From Ehretia macrophylla (lineage: Eukaryota > Streptophyta > Magnoliopsida > Boraginales > Ehretiaceae), in assembly GCA_037974665.1 (NCBI GenBank), contig CM075775.1, forward strand, positions 41,008,152 through 41,072,151: 64,000 nucleotides of DNA, in the 5' to 3' direction. Position 1 is the first letter of the stretch; every line of letters starts with the position of its first letter. The translations under genes were made by a program, and so were the position numbers. Shown piece after piece: positions 38,280 through 49,167 of the stretch. The notes beneath the pieces were generated by a model. It was not told the DNA's origin. It was given only the letters and a program-made list of their open reading frames with translations, and searched no databases.

Positions 38280-38690
38280 TGTTGTGAGGTGCGTTTGGCT
38301 AGGCAAATGATGTGTAAAATTCATGAAAATTGGTAGTTGACTAATTTTGCCAGTTGTGAACCTTTTTTACAGAAATAGGCCAAAGCGAATTTTGACTCTA
38401 AGGTCCTCAAAATGGCAAATCATTAAAATGTGTCCAAATCTGGAAGTCTGGAAAAATGAAGCAGGTTTTGGTAGATGCACTGACCTTGTGGAACGAACCA
38501 GTTTTTGCTTAGTAAACGATGTCCAAAATGCATGAAATTTGGTATTCTACTAGTTTTTTCAGTTCTGGACATTTTTGTCAGAAATGGACTAAGGCTAAAT
38601 CTGACCCAAAGGACCTCCAAAATGACAATTATTGAAATGTGTGCAAATCTAGACAGTTTTGTGCAATCCCACTGTTTTGGCCATAACTAT
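38280..38690 (+). repeat. ~210-bp tandem duplication inside LTR
   Basis: The unit starting AGGCAAATGATG (38301) recurs as AGTAAACGATG (38511). Aligned pieces follow in the same order: CATGAAAATTGG and CATGAAATTTGG; CAGTTGTGAACC and CAGTTCTGGACA; CAGAAATAGGCC and CAGAAATGGACT; TCAAAATGGCAA and CCAAAATGACAA; ATGTGTCCAAATCTGG and ATGTGTGCAAATCTAG. The copies are old and diverged, and both are present in every full LTR. Confidence 0.8.
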
Positions 38691-39687
38691 TGATCTCGAA
38701 CTCCAAATGATGCAAGGTTTGTTTCTGATTTTATTTCACGTCTTAAGCTTTAATTTTACATCTTATTCACTGGAATTGAATATTTTTTTCTTGTTTTAAT
38801 TATTGTGCGAAAACAGCCTATTGCAGTGAGGGTTTCACTTAGTTATATGCTTAGAAATTTGTTGTAACTTCTCTTGTGGTATTAATTGCTTTGGATTGTG
38901 GCATTGGGATGTTGTGTGGACTGTTTTTAGTACTTGGGGATTTTTGGATTAATTGACACTTGGCTTGAGATTGATTTTGAATGGACTTGGGGCTTAATCG
39001 CACGGGTAAGCATGAAATGAAAACCCTAGCAACTAGGTAAACATGCTAAGTGTTGATCCTTTGGATATTGGGTGTAATTATATGTTTAGTAGGCTGCCCG
39101 TAGTTTCCCTTATAGCCCTAAATGTGATTTCGATCGTTGCACGTTGACAAATAGGCCTTTCTTGCATCCGAGCCCACGTAGATGTTGTTGCATGTTAAAT
39201 AATCTTATTATTTGATTACATGGACTTTGAATTGAGTTATATAACTTGTTTTACGTGCATTACATGGTTGCCCGTTTAATGTTCATATAACTCTATATGC
39301 TTTTCAAATGAAATTACTTGTCTATTCGTACCTCACTTGTTTACTTGTCAATGTGCAATCTTATGACTGTCCGGAGGCAACCTACTTTGTTGTCCTCCTA
39401 ATGTGATATATTAAAATGTCATAAATGTGCATTGCATACAAGGTTGCAACCTTTCATTCTGGCGTGGTAGCGTTCACGCACACCGGGCGGCATCGGGCTT
39501 GCTGGTGCAACCATGACTACCATGGTCCAATTCCCTCTCTCGCTTGGGGGCTAGACTTCCTCGGAGAGTTGGGTCGTAAGATTTCGGGGTACATCCGGAG
39601 TACACCCACTTGGCGTGATGAGGGGATGATTTGAAGTCGGCCGCAACAACTGAGAGCAAAAGCTCACCGTATCCTTTTTACTATGTG

Positions 39688-39695
39688 TATAAGTA
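39688..39695 (+). promoter_or_regulatory. Putative TATA box of 3' LTR
   Basis: TATAAGTA in the same context as at 32986. If used from the 3' LTR it would drive transcripts outward into the flanking satellite at 40581. Motif match only. Confidence 0.4.
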
Positions 39696-40580
39696 CTCTC
39701 GCTTGGTTCCTAGAGGACCTCAGGGAGGAAAGACGGGTAATTATATTCCTTTACCTTTGTATTATTGTTTTGTACTTAATTGTGTTATATTCATGCTTGC
39801 AAAAGGATTTTCATAAGTTGAACCGGAAAAAGAAGTCTCAAAACGTATTTCTCGTTTCCCCCTCGCTGAGCTCATAAGGACTCACCCTCTTTTTTGTCAC
39901 AGGTACAGCAGATTTGGAACAAGTACCCGAAGTAAATTTGCTTGTTGATGATTCTTTGGAGTGACTATGAGCTTTTGTGCTTTGCCTGAAAGTGGTTGCT
40001 ATATGGATATTGTGTTTGATTGCAAACTGTTCATTTTATTGATGTAAATGACCCCGTTGTAATTTGGGTCTAATTTTGGCTTGTACTGATTGTAGCCGGA
40101 CGAACTCTTTATTTGATCGTTTACTTTCGTCATTTAATTAGTAGTTATCGTAGGCGTTTGAACCGCTAGGTGAAGAAGTAAATAATGTAACTCTACTTAA
40201 TCTCACCTAGTGATCATGCACAAGCTAAAGGATAATAGGTACTTGCATGATAGGAAATTGACAAATAAACAGGACATAGTTATCATGTTAAGCTTATTAA
40301 CCAAACGAGACTTTCAAGATAAACTAGTAGGCAAATCGGTTGGTGACAAAATAGGAGTCCTTAATGGAATTGGATTAATGATTGGAATAATTGAGGCGTT
40401 TAGAAATTAGGTCAAACTAAAGAGCCAATTACAGCTGTTATGCTGCCGGTTTTTCGGAAAATTTTGGAGTTCTAGGCTAACGTTAAGCGTTAAACCTTAA
40501 TGAACGATTAAGTACATGAAATGATATGAACGTAGATCATACCCTAGTCTAACCTCTATAGGTCGGGTTGGGGCGTGACA

Positions 40581-40585
40581 ACCTT
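40581..40585. other. Target-site duplication ACCTT, right
   Basis: Exact repeat of 32107-32111, adjoining the CA terminus of the 3' LTR and followed by GGAAAAGACAACTTC of the interrupted satellite monomer. Confidence 0.95.
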
Positions 40586-43500
40586 GGAAAAGACAACTTC
40601 ACTTCACGTAGAGGCTGGGCCCGCAAACCGAGGGAGTGGGGCTTGGGACCAGTTCTCCGTCGCTCCGGTGCTCATAACTTTTGATCCGTAAGGAGTTACG
40701 CGGCGCACAGCATACCGTTGGAAAGCTCTCCGATAGCTCTACAAAGTGGGCAGCAAGCTTACTCGGTTGTGCCTGTTTTTGAAGCCCAAAATGAAACATT
40801 TTCATCAATTTTGGGTCACTTTTCTACTTATGCGCTGTTTTTCCGTCCCGGATCGTACGTCGTGAGCAGCGAAAAGAACGACAACCTAATCTATCATATT
40901 TCTATTATCGAATCCCATTCCACCTTGGGCAAGACAACTTCGCTTCATGTAGAGGCTGGGCCCGCAAACTGATGGCGTAGGGCTTAGGACTAGATCTCCG
41001 TCGCTTCGGTGCCCATAACTTTTGATCCGTAAGGAGTTACGCGGTGTACAACATACCGAGCTCTCCGAGAGCTCTACGACGGGGGTAGCAAGCTTGCTTG
41101 GCTATGCCATTTTTCGAAGCCCAAAATTGAACGTTTTCATCAGTTTTGGGACACTTTTCTACTTTTGCATTTTTTTTTCATCCCGGATCGTACGTCGTGA
41201 GCAGCGAAATGGACGACAACCTAATCCATCACATTTCTATTATCGAATTCCACAGCAACTTGGGCAAGACGACATCACTTCAAGTAGAGGCTGGGCCCGC
41301 AAACCAAGGGCGTGGAGCATGGGACTAGGTCTACGTCGCTCCGGTGCACATAACTTGTGATCCGTAAGGAGTTACAAGGTGCACAGCATACCGTTGGAAA
41401 GATCTCCGAGAGCTCTACGACATGGGCAACAGGCATGCTTGGTTGGACCTATTTTCTGAGCCCAAAATCAAACGTTTTCATAAGTTTCGGGACTATTTTA
41501 TGCTTTTGCGCTGTTTTTTCGTCCCGGATCGTACGTCGTGAGCAGCGAAAAGGATGAAAACCTAATCCATCACATTTCTATTATCGAATCCCATGGCACC
41601 TTAGGCAAGACAACTTTGCTTCACGTAGAGGCTGGGCCCGTAAACCGAGGGCGTGGGGCTTGGCACCTGGTTTCCGTCGCTCCTGTGCCCATAACTTTTG
41701 ATCTGTAAGGATTTACGCAGAGCATAGTATACCGTTGGAAAGCTCTCTGAGAGCTCTACGACGAGGGCAACAAGCCTGCTCTTCTGTGCCAGTTTTTGGG
41801 GCCCAAAATTAAAGTTTTTCATCAGTTCTGGGACACTTTTATTCTTTTGCGCTATTTTTCTTTCCCGGATCGTACGTCGTGAGCCGCGAAAAGGACGACA
41901 ACCTAATCCATCACATTTCTATTATCGAATCCCATGACATCTTGGGCAGGACAACTTCACTTCACGTAGAAGCTGGGCCCGCAAACTGAGGGCATAGGGC
42001 TTGGGATCAGGTCTCCGTTGCTCTGGTGCCAATAGCTTTTGATCCGCAAGGTGTTACGTGGCGCACATCATACCATTAGAAAGCACTCCGAGAGCTCTGC
42101 GACAGGGGCTGTAAGCCTGCTCGGCTGCGCCAATTTTCTGAGCCCAAAATCAAATATTTTCATCAGTTTTGGGACACTTTTCATCTTTTGCGCTATTTTT
42201 CCTTCCAGGATCGTACGTCTTGAGCCTAGAAAAGGACGACAACCTAATCCATCACATTTCTATTATCGAATTCCACGGTACCTTGGGCAAGAAAACTTCG
42301 TTTCACGTGGAGGCTGGGCCCGTAAACCGAGGGTATGGGGCATGGGACCAGGTCTCCGTCGCTCCGGTGCCCATAACATTTGATCCGTAAGGAGTTACGC
42401 GGGGCACAACATACCGTTGAAAAGCTCTCCGAGAGCCCTACGACAGGGGCAGCAAGCCTACTCGGCTATGCTAGTTTTTGGAGCCCAAAATCAAACATTT
42501 TCAACAGTTTTGGCACATTTTACTTCTTTTGCGCTATTTTTTATTCTCGGATCGTACGTCGTGAGCCTAGAAAAGGACGACAACCTAATCCATCACATTT
42601 CTATTATCGAATCCCACGGCACCTTGGGAAAGACAACTTCACTTCACTTAGAGGTTGGGCCAGTAAACCACAGGCGTGGGGCTTGGGACTAGGTCTCCGT
42701 CGCTCATTTGCCCATAACTTTTGATCAGTAAGTAGTTACGCGGCGCACAGCATACCGTTGTAAAGCTCTCCGAGAGCTCTACGATTGGGGCAATAAGCCT
42801 GCTTGGCTGCGCCTGATTTCGGAGCTTAAAATCGAACGTTTTCATCAATTTTGGGACACTTTTCTTCTTTTGTATTGTTTTTCCTTCCCGAATCGTACGT
42901 CGTGAGCCAAGAAAAGGACGACAACCTAATCCATCACATTTTTATTATCGAATCCCACGGCACCTTGGGCAAGATAACTTCGCTTCACTTAGAGGCTGGG
43001 CCCGTAAACCGAGGGCGTGGGGCTTGGGACCAAGTCTCCGTCGCTCCTGTGCCCATAACTTTTGATCCGTAAGGAGTTACGTGGCGTACAGCATACCGTT
43101 GGAAAGCTCTCTGAGAGGTCTACGACGGGGGCAGCTAGCTAGCTATGTTGCGCCTATTTTTGGAGCCCAAAATCGAATGTTTTCATCAGTTTTTAGACAC
43201 TTTTCTTCTCTTGCGCTGTTTTTTTCTTTCCGGATCGTACGTCGTGAGCCAAAAAAAGGACGACAACCTAATCCATCACATTTCTATTATCGAATCCCAC
43301 GACACCTTGGGCAAGACAACTTCGCTTCACGTAGAGGCTGGGCCCGCAAACCGAGGGCGTGGGGCTTGGGACCAGGTCTCTGTCGCTCCTTTGCCCATAA
43401 GTTTTGATCCGTAAGGAGTTACGTGGCGCACAGCATACCGTTGGAAAGCTCTCCGAGAGCTCTACGACGAAGGTAACAAGCCTGCTCGGTTGCACCTATC

Positions 43501-46500
43501 TTCGAAGCCCAAAATCGAACGTTTCATCAGTTTTGGGACACGTTTCTTCTTTTGCGCTATTTTTCCTTCCTGAATCGCACGTCGTAAGCCTAGAAAAGGA
43601 CGACAACCTAATCCATTACATTTCTATTATCAAATCCCATGGCACCATGTGTAAGACAACTTCACTTCACGTAGAGGCTGGACCTGCAAACCGAGGGCGT
43701 GGTGCTTGGGACTAGGTCTCTGTCTCTCCTTTGCCCATAACTTTTGATCCGTAAGAAGTTACGCGTCGCACAGCATACCAATGGAAAGCTCTTCAAGAGC
43801 TCTACGATGTAGGCAGCAAACCTGCTTAGCTGTGCCTGTTTTCAGAGCCCAAAATAAAACGTTTTTTATCAGTTTCAGGACACTTTTCTTCTTTTGAGCT
43901 ATTTTTCCATCACGGATCGTATGTCATCAGCCGCAAAAAGGACGATGACCTAATCAATCTCATTTTTATTACCGAATCCCATGACACCTTGGGCATGACA
44001 ACTTCACTTCACGTAAAGGCTGGGCCCGCAACCTGAGGGCATGGGGCTTGTGACGAGGTATCTGTCGCACCAGTGACCATAAATTTTGATCTGTAAGGAG
44101 CTACGTGGCGCACAACATACCATTGGAAAGCTCTCCGAGAGCTCTACGACGGGGGCAGCAAGCTTGCTCGGCTGTGCCTATTTTCGTAGCCCAAAATCGA
44201 ACATTTTCATCAATTTCGGGACACTTTTCTACTTATGCGCTGTTTTTTCGTCTCGGATCGTACGTCGTGAGCAGCGAAAAGGACGACAACCTAATCCATC
44301 GCATTTCTATTATCGAATCCCATGGCACCTTGGGCAAGACAACTTCTCTTCACGTAGAGGCTGGGCCCGCAAACTGAGGGCGTAGGGCTTAGGACCAGGT
44401 CTCCGTCGCTCCGGTGCACATAACTTTTGATCCGTAAAGATTTACGCGGCGCACAGCATACCGTTGGAAAGCTCTACGAGAGCTCTACGACGGGGGCAGC
44501 AAGCTTGCTCGCCTATTTTTTAAGCCCAAAATTGAACGTTTTCACCAGTTTTAATACACTTTGCTTCGTCCACGCTGTTTTTTCGTCCCGGATCATACGT
44601 CGTGAGCCTAGAAATGGACGACAACCTAATCCATCACATTTCTATTATCGAATACCACGACACCCTGGGCAAGACAACTTCGCCTCATGTAGAGGCTGGG
44701 CCCGCAAACCAAGGGCATGGGCCTTGGGACCTGGTCTCCGATGCTCTGGTGCCCATAACTTTTGATTCGTAAGGAGTTACGCGGGGCACAACATAGCGTT
44801 GGAAAGCTCTCCTAGAGCTATACAGTGGGGACAGCAAGCCTGGTCAGCTGTGACCTTTTTCGGAGCCCAAAATCGAACGTTTTCATCAGTTTTGGGACAC
44901 TTTTCTTCTTTTGTGCTATTTTTTCCTTCCTGATCGTACGTCGTGAGCCTAGAAAAGGATGACAACCTAATACATAACATTTCTATTATCGAATCCCATG
45001 CCACCTTGGGCAAGACAACTTGGCTTCACGTATAGGCTGGGCCTGCAAACCGAGGGCGTGGGGCTTGGGACCAGGTCTCCGTCGCTCTGGTGCCCATAAC
45101 TTTTGATCCGTAAGCAGTTACATGGAGCACATCATACTGTTGGAAAGCACTCCGAGAGGTCTACGACGGGGCCAGCCAGCTAGCTTTGCTGCGCCTATTT
45201 TTGGAGCCCAAAATCGAACATTTTCATCAATTTTGGGACACTTTTCTTCTCTTGCGCTGTTTTTTCCTTTCTGGATCGTACGTCGTGAGCCAAGAAAAGG
45301 ACGACAACCTAATCCATCACATTTCTATTATCGAATCCCACGACACCTTGGGCAAAACAACTTCGCTTCACGTAGAGGCTGGGCCCGCAAACCAAGGGCG
45401 TGGGGCTTGGGACCAGGTGTCTGTCGCTCCTTTGCCCATAACTTTTGATCCGTAAAGAATTACGCGACGCACAACATACCGTTGGAAAGCTCTCCGAGAG
45501 CTCTTCAATTGGCGCGGCAAGATTGCTCTGCTGCGCCTGTTTTCGGAGCCCAAAATCAAACATTTTCATCAGTTTCGGGACACCTTTCTACTTATGCGCT
45601 GTTTTTCCGTCCCGGATCGTACGTCGTGAGCAGCGAAAAGGACGACAACCTAATCCATCACATTTTTATTATCGAATCCCACGGCACCTTGGGCAAGACA
45701 ACTTATCTTCACGTAGAAGCTGGGCTAGCAAAACGAGGGCATGGGGCTTGGGACCAGGTCTCCGTCGCACCGATGCCTATAACTTTTGATCTGTAAGGAG
45801 TTACGTGGCACACAGCATACCATTGCAAAGCTCTTCGAGAGCTCTACAACGGGAGTAGCAAGCCTGCTTGGCTACTCAAATTTAGGGGCCCAAAATCGAA
45901 CGTTTTATTCAGTTTCGGGACACTGTACTACTTTTGCGCTGTTTTTCCGTCCTGGATCGTACATCGTAAGCAGCGAAAAGGACGAAAACCTAATCCATCA
46001 CCTTTCTATTAAAGAATCCCACGGTACCTTGGGCAAGACAACTTCACTTCACGTAGAGGCTGGGCCAGCAAACCAAGGGCGTGGGGCATGGGACCAGGTC
46101 TCCGTCGCTCCGGTGCACATAACTTGTGAACTGTAAGGAGTTACGAGGCGCACAGAATACTGTTGGAAAGCTCTCCGAGAGCTCTACGATGTGGGCAATA
46201 GGCATGCTCGGCTGTACCTACGTTCGGAGCCCAAAATCGAACGTTTTCATCAGTTTCAGGACACTTTTCTACTTTTGCGCTGTTTTTTCGTCCCGGATCG
46301 TATGTCGTGAGCAGCGAAAAGGACGACAACCTAATCCATCACATTTCTATTATCGAATCCAATGGCACCTTAGGCAATACAACTTCGCTTCACGTAGAGG
46401 CTGGGCCCGCAAACCGAGGGCGTGGAGCTTGGGACCTAGTCTCCGTCGCTCCGGTGCCCATAACTTTTGATCCGTAAGGATTTACGCAGCGCACAGCATA

Positions 46501-49167
46501 CCGTTGGAAAGCTCTCCGAGAGCTCTACGACGAGGGAAACAAGCCTGCTTGTCTGTGCCAGTTTTTGGGGCCCAAAATTAAACTTTTTCATCAGTTTTAG
46601 GACACTTTTCTTCTTTTGCGCTATTTTTCCTTCCCGGATCGTATGTCGTGAGCCGCGAAAAGGACGACAATCTAATCCATCATATTTCTATTATTGAATC
46701 CCATGGCACCTTGGGCAAGACAACTTTGCTTCACATAAAGGCTGGGCCCGCAAACCGAGGGCATGGGGCTTGGGATCAGGTCTTCGTCGCTTCGGTGCCC
46801 ATAACTTTTGATTCGTAACGTGTTACACAGCGCACAGTATACCGTTGGAAATCACTCCCAGAGCTCTACGACAGGGTAGCAAGCCTGCTCTGCTGCGCCA
46901 GTTTTCGGAGCCCAAAATCAAACATTTTCATCAATTTTGGGACATTTTTCATCTTTTGCGCTATTTTTCCTTCCAGGATCGTACATCGTGAGCCTAGAAA
47001 AGGACGACAACCTAATCCATCACATTTCTATTATCGAATCTCACGGCACCTTGGGCAAGACAACTTCGCTTCAATTAGAGGTTGGGCCCGAAAACCGAGG
47101 GCGTGTGGCTTAGGACCAGGTCTCTGTCGCTCTTTTGCCCTTAACTTTTGATCCGTAAGGAGTTACGTGACGCATATCACACCGTTGGAAATCTCTCAGA
47201 GAGCTCTACAATGGGGGCAATAAGCCTGCTCGGCTGCGCCTGATTTTGGAGCCCAAAATCGAACGTTTTCATCAGTTTTGGGGCACTTTTCTTCTTTTGC
47301 ACTGTTTTTCCTTCCCGGGTCGAACATCATAACCCTAGAAAAGGACGACAACCTAATCATCACATTTCTATTATCGAATTCCACGGCACCTTGGGCAAGA
47401 CAACTTCGCCTCACGTAGAGGCTAGGCCCACAAACCGAGGGCATGGGGCTTGGGACCGGGTCTCCGTCGCTCATTTGCCCATAGCTTTTGATCCGTAAGG
47501 AGTTACGTGGCACACAGCTTATCGGTGGAAAGCTCTCTGAGAGCTCTACGACGGGGGCAGCAAGCCTGCTCAGCTGTACCTGTTTTCGAAGCCCAAAATC
47601 GAATGTTTTCATCAGTTTTGGGATACTTTTCTTCTTTTGCTCTGTTTTTCCTTCCCAAATCGTACATCGTGAGCCTAGAAAATAACGACAACCTAATTCA
47701 TCACATTTCTATTATCGAATCCCAAGACACCTTGGGCAAGAAAACTTTGCTTCACGTAGAGGCTGGGCCCGCAAACCGAGGGCGTGGGGCATAGGACCAT
47801 GTCTCCTTCACTCTGGTGCCCATAACTTTTGATCCGTAAGGAGTTATGCGGCGCACAGCATACTGTTAGAAAGCTCTACGAGAGCTCTACGATGGGGGCA
47901 GCAAACCTGCTCAGCTGTGCATATTTTCGAAGCCCAAAATCGAATGTTTTTATCAGTTTTGGGACACTTTTCTTCTCTTGCGCTATTTTTCCTTCCCAGA
48001 TCGTACGTTGTGAGCCTAGAAAAGGACGACAACCTAATCCATCACATTTCTATTATCAAATCCCATGGCACCTTGGGCAAGACAACTTCGCTTCACGTAT
48101 AGGCTGGGCCTGCAAACCGAGGGCATGTTGCTTGGGACTAGGTCTCCGTCGCTCCTTTGCCCATAACTTTTGATCCGTAAGGACTTATGCGTCGCACAAC
48201 ATACCAATGGAAAGCTCTTCGAGAGCTCTACGACGTGGGCAGCAAACCTGCTTGGCTTTGCCTATTTTCAGAGCCCAAAATCAAATATTTTCATCAGTTT
48301 TAGGACACTTTTCTTCTTTTGAGCTATTTTTCCGTCCCGGATCGTATGTCGTCAGCCGCAAAAAGGACAACAACCTAATCAATCTCATTTCTATTACCGA
48401 ATCCCATGACACCTTGGGCATGACAACTTCACTTCACGTAGAGGCTGGGCCTGCAAACTAAGGGCATGGGGCTTGTGACCAGGTATCTGTCGCACCGGTG
48501 ACCATAAATTTTGATCTGTAAGGAGCTACGTGGTGCACAACATACCGTTGGAAAGCTATCTGAGAGCTCTACGACGGGGGCAGCAAGCTTGCTCGGCTGT
48601 GCCTATTTTCGGAGCCCAAAATCGAACATTTTCATCAATTTCGGGACACTTTTCTACTTATGCGCTGTTTTTCCGTCCCGGATCGTACGTCGTGAGCAGC
48701 GAAAAGAACGACAACCTAATCTATCATATTTCTATTATCGAATCCCATGGCACCTTGGGCAAGACAACTTCTCTTCACGCCGAGGCTGGGCCCGCAAACC
48801 GAGGGTGTGGGGCTTAGGACCAGGTCTCCGTCGCTCCGATGCCCATAACTTTTGATCCGTAAGGAGTTACGCGGCGCACAACATACCGTTGGAAAGCTCT
48901 CCGAGAGCTCTACGACGGGGGTAGCAAGCTTGCTTGGCTATGCCATTTTTCGGAGCCCAAAATTGAACGTTTTCATCAGTTTTGGGGAACTTTTCTACTT
49001 TTGCGTTGTTTTTCCGTCCGGGATCGTACGTCGTGAGTAGCGAAATGGACGACAACCTAATCCATCACATTTCTATTATCGAATCCCACGGCACCTTGGG
49101 CAAGACGACATTACTTAACGAAGAGGCTGGGCCTGCAAACCAAGGACGTAGGGCGTGGGGCATGGGA
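40581..49167. repeat. ~341-bp satellite array, block 4, with 13-14 monomer periodicity
   Basis: About 25 monomers in the same orientation. Distinct variants repeat at 13 or 14 monomers. The GCCCAAAATTAAA monomers at 41801 and 46570 are 4769 bp apart (14 x 340.6). The GACCATAAATTTTGATC monomers at 44075 and 48500 are 4425 bp apart (13 x 340.4). The monomers at 41022 and 45786, and 41357 and 46126, also pair at 14. A shorter six-monomer pairing is seen at 43081 and 45122. The block ends inside a monomer at 49167, where a minus-strand LTR begins. Confidence 0.96.

Larger units (their letters stand above)
32112..40580 (+). mobile_element. Complete non-coding LTR retrotransposon (LARD-like, subfamily B)
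   Basis: An 8469-bp element with every structural landmark: TG...CA LTRs, 5-bp target duplication ACCTT, a primer site complementary to initiator Met-tRNA at 33891, and a polypurine tract at 36784 next to the 3' LTR. The internal region (33878-36796) has no open frame longer than about 80 codons and no gag, protease, reverse transcriptase, RNase H or integrase motif that I can see. This is the layout of a large retrotransposon derivative, mobilised in trans. The phrase TTTCGGGACGAAATTC just before the polypurine tract (36763-36778) is, to my recollection, typical of plant Ty3/gypsy elements, so a gypsy-type helper is likely. The two LTRs differ in length because the 5' copy lost about 2 kb. 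Confidence 0.93.
36797..40580 (+). mobile_element. 3' LTR (full length, 3784 bp)
   Basis: It begins TGTAAGGCCCGATCCC and ends GGGGCGTGACA, followed by the ACCTT target duplication. It is the reference LTR for this window, with the module order: 20-bp repeat array (about +20 to +480), CT tract (+915), CATGCATG cluster (+1090 to +1420), ~210-bp tandem duplication (+1480 to +1890), a conserved block with a short open frame (+2630 to +2840), TATA box (+2890), then R and U5. U3 would therefore be about 2.9 kb. No long open frame is present. Confidence 0.93.

Noticed and set aside
39425-39634. 69-codon frame repeated in LTRs at 32723, 39425, 50156 (minus) and 54194
   Set aside because: It lies upstream of the putative TATA box, changes among copies are mostly amino-acid changing, and in subfamily A the frame is shifted by one base. 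Best seen as a conserved LTR block, not a gene.
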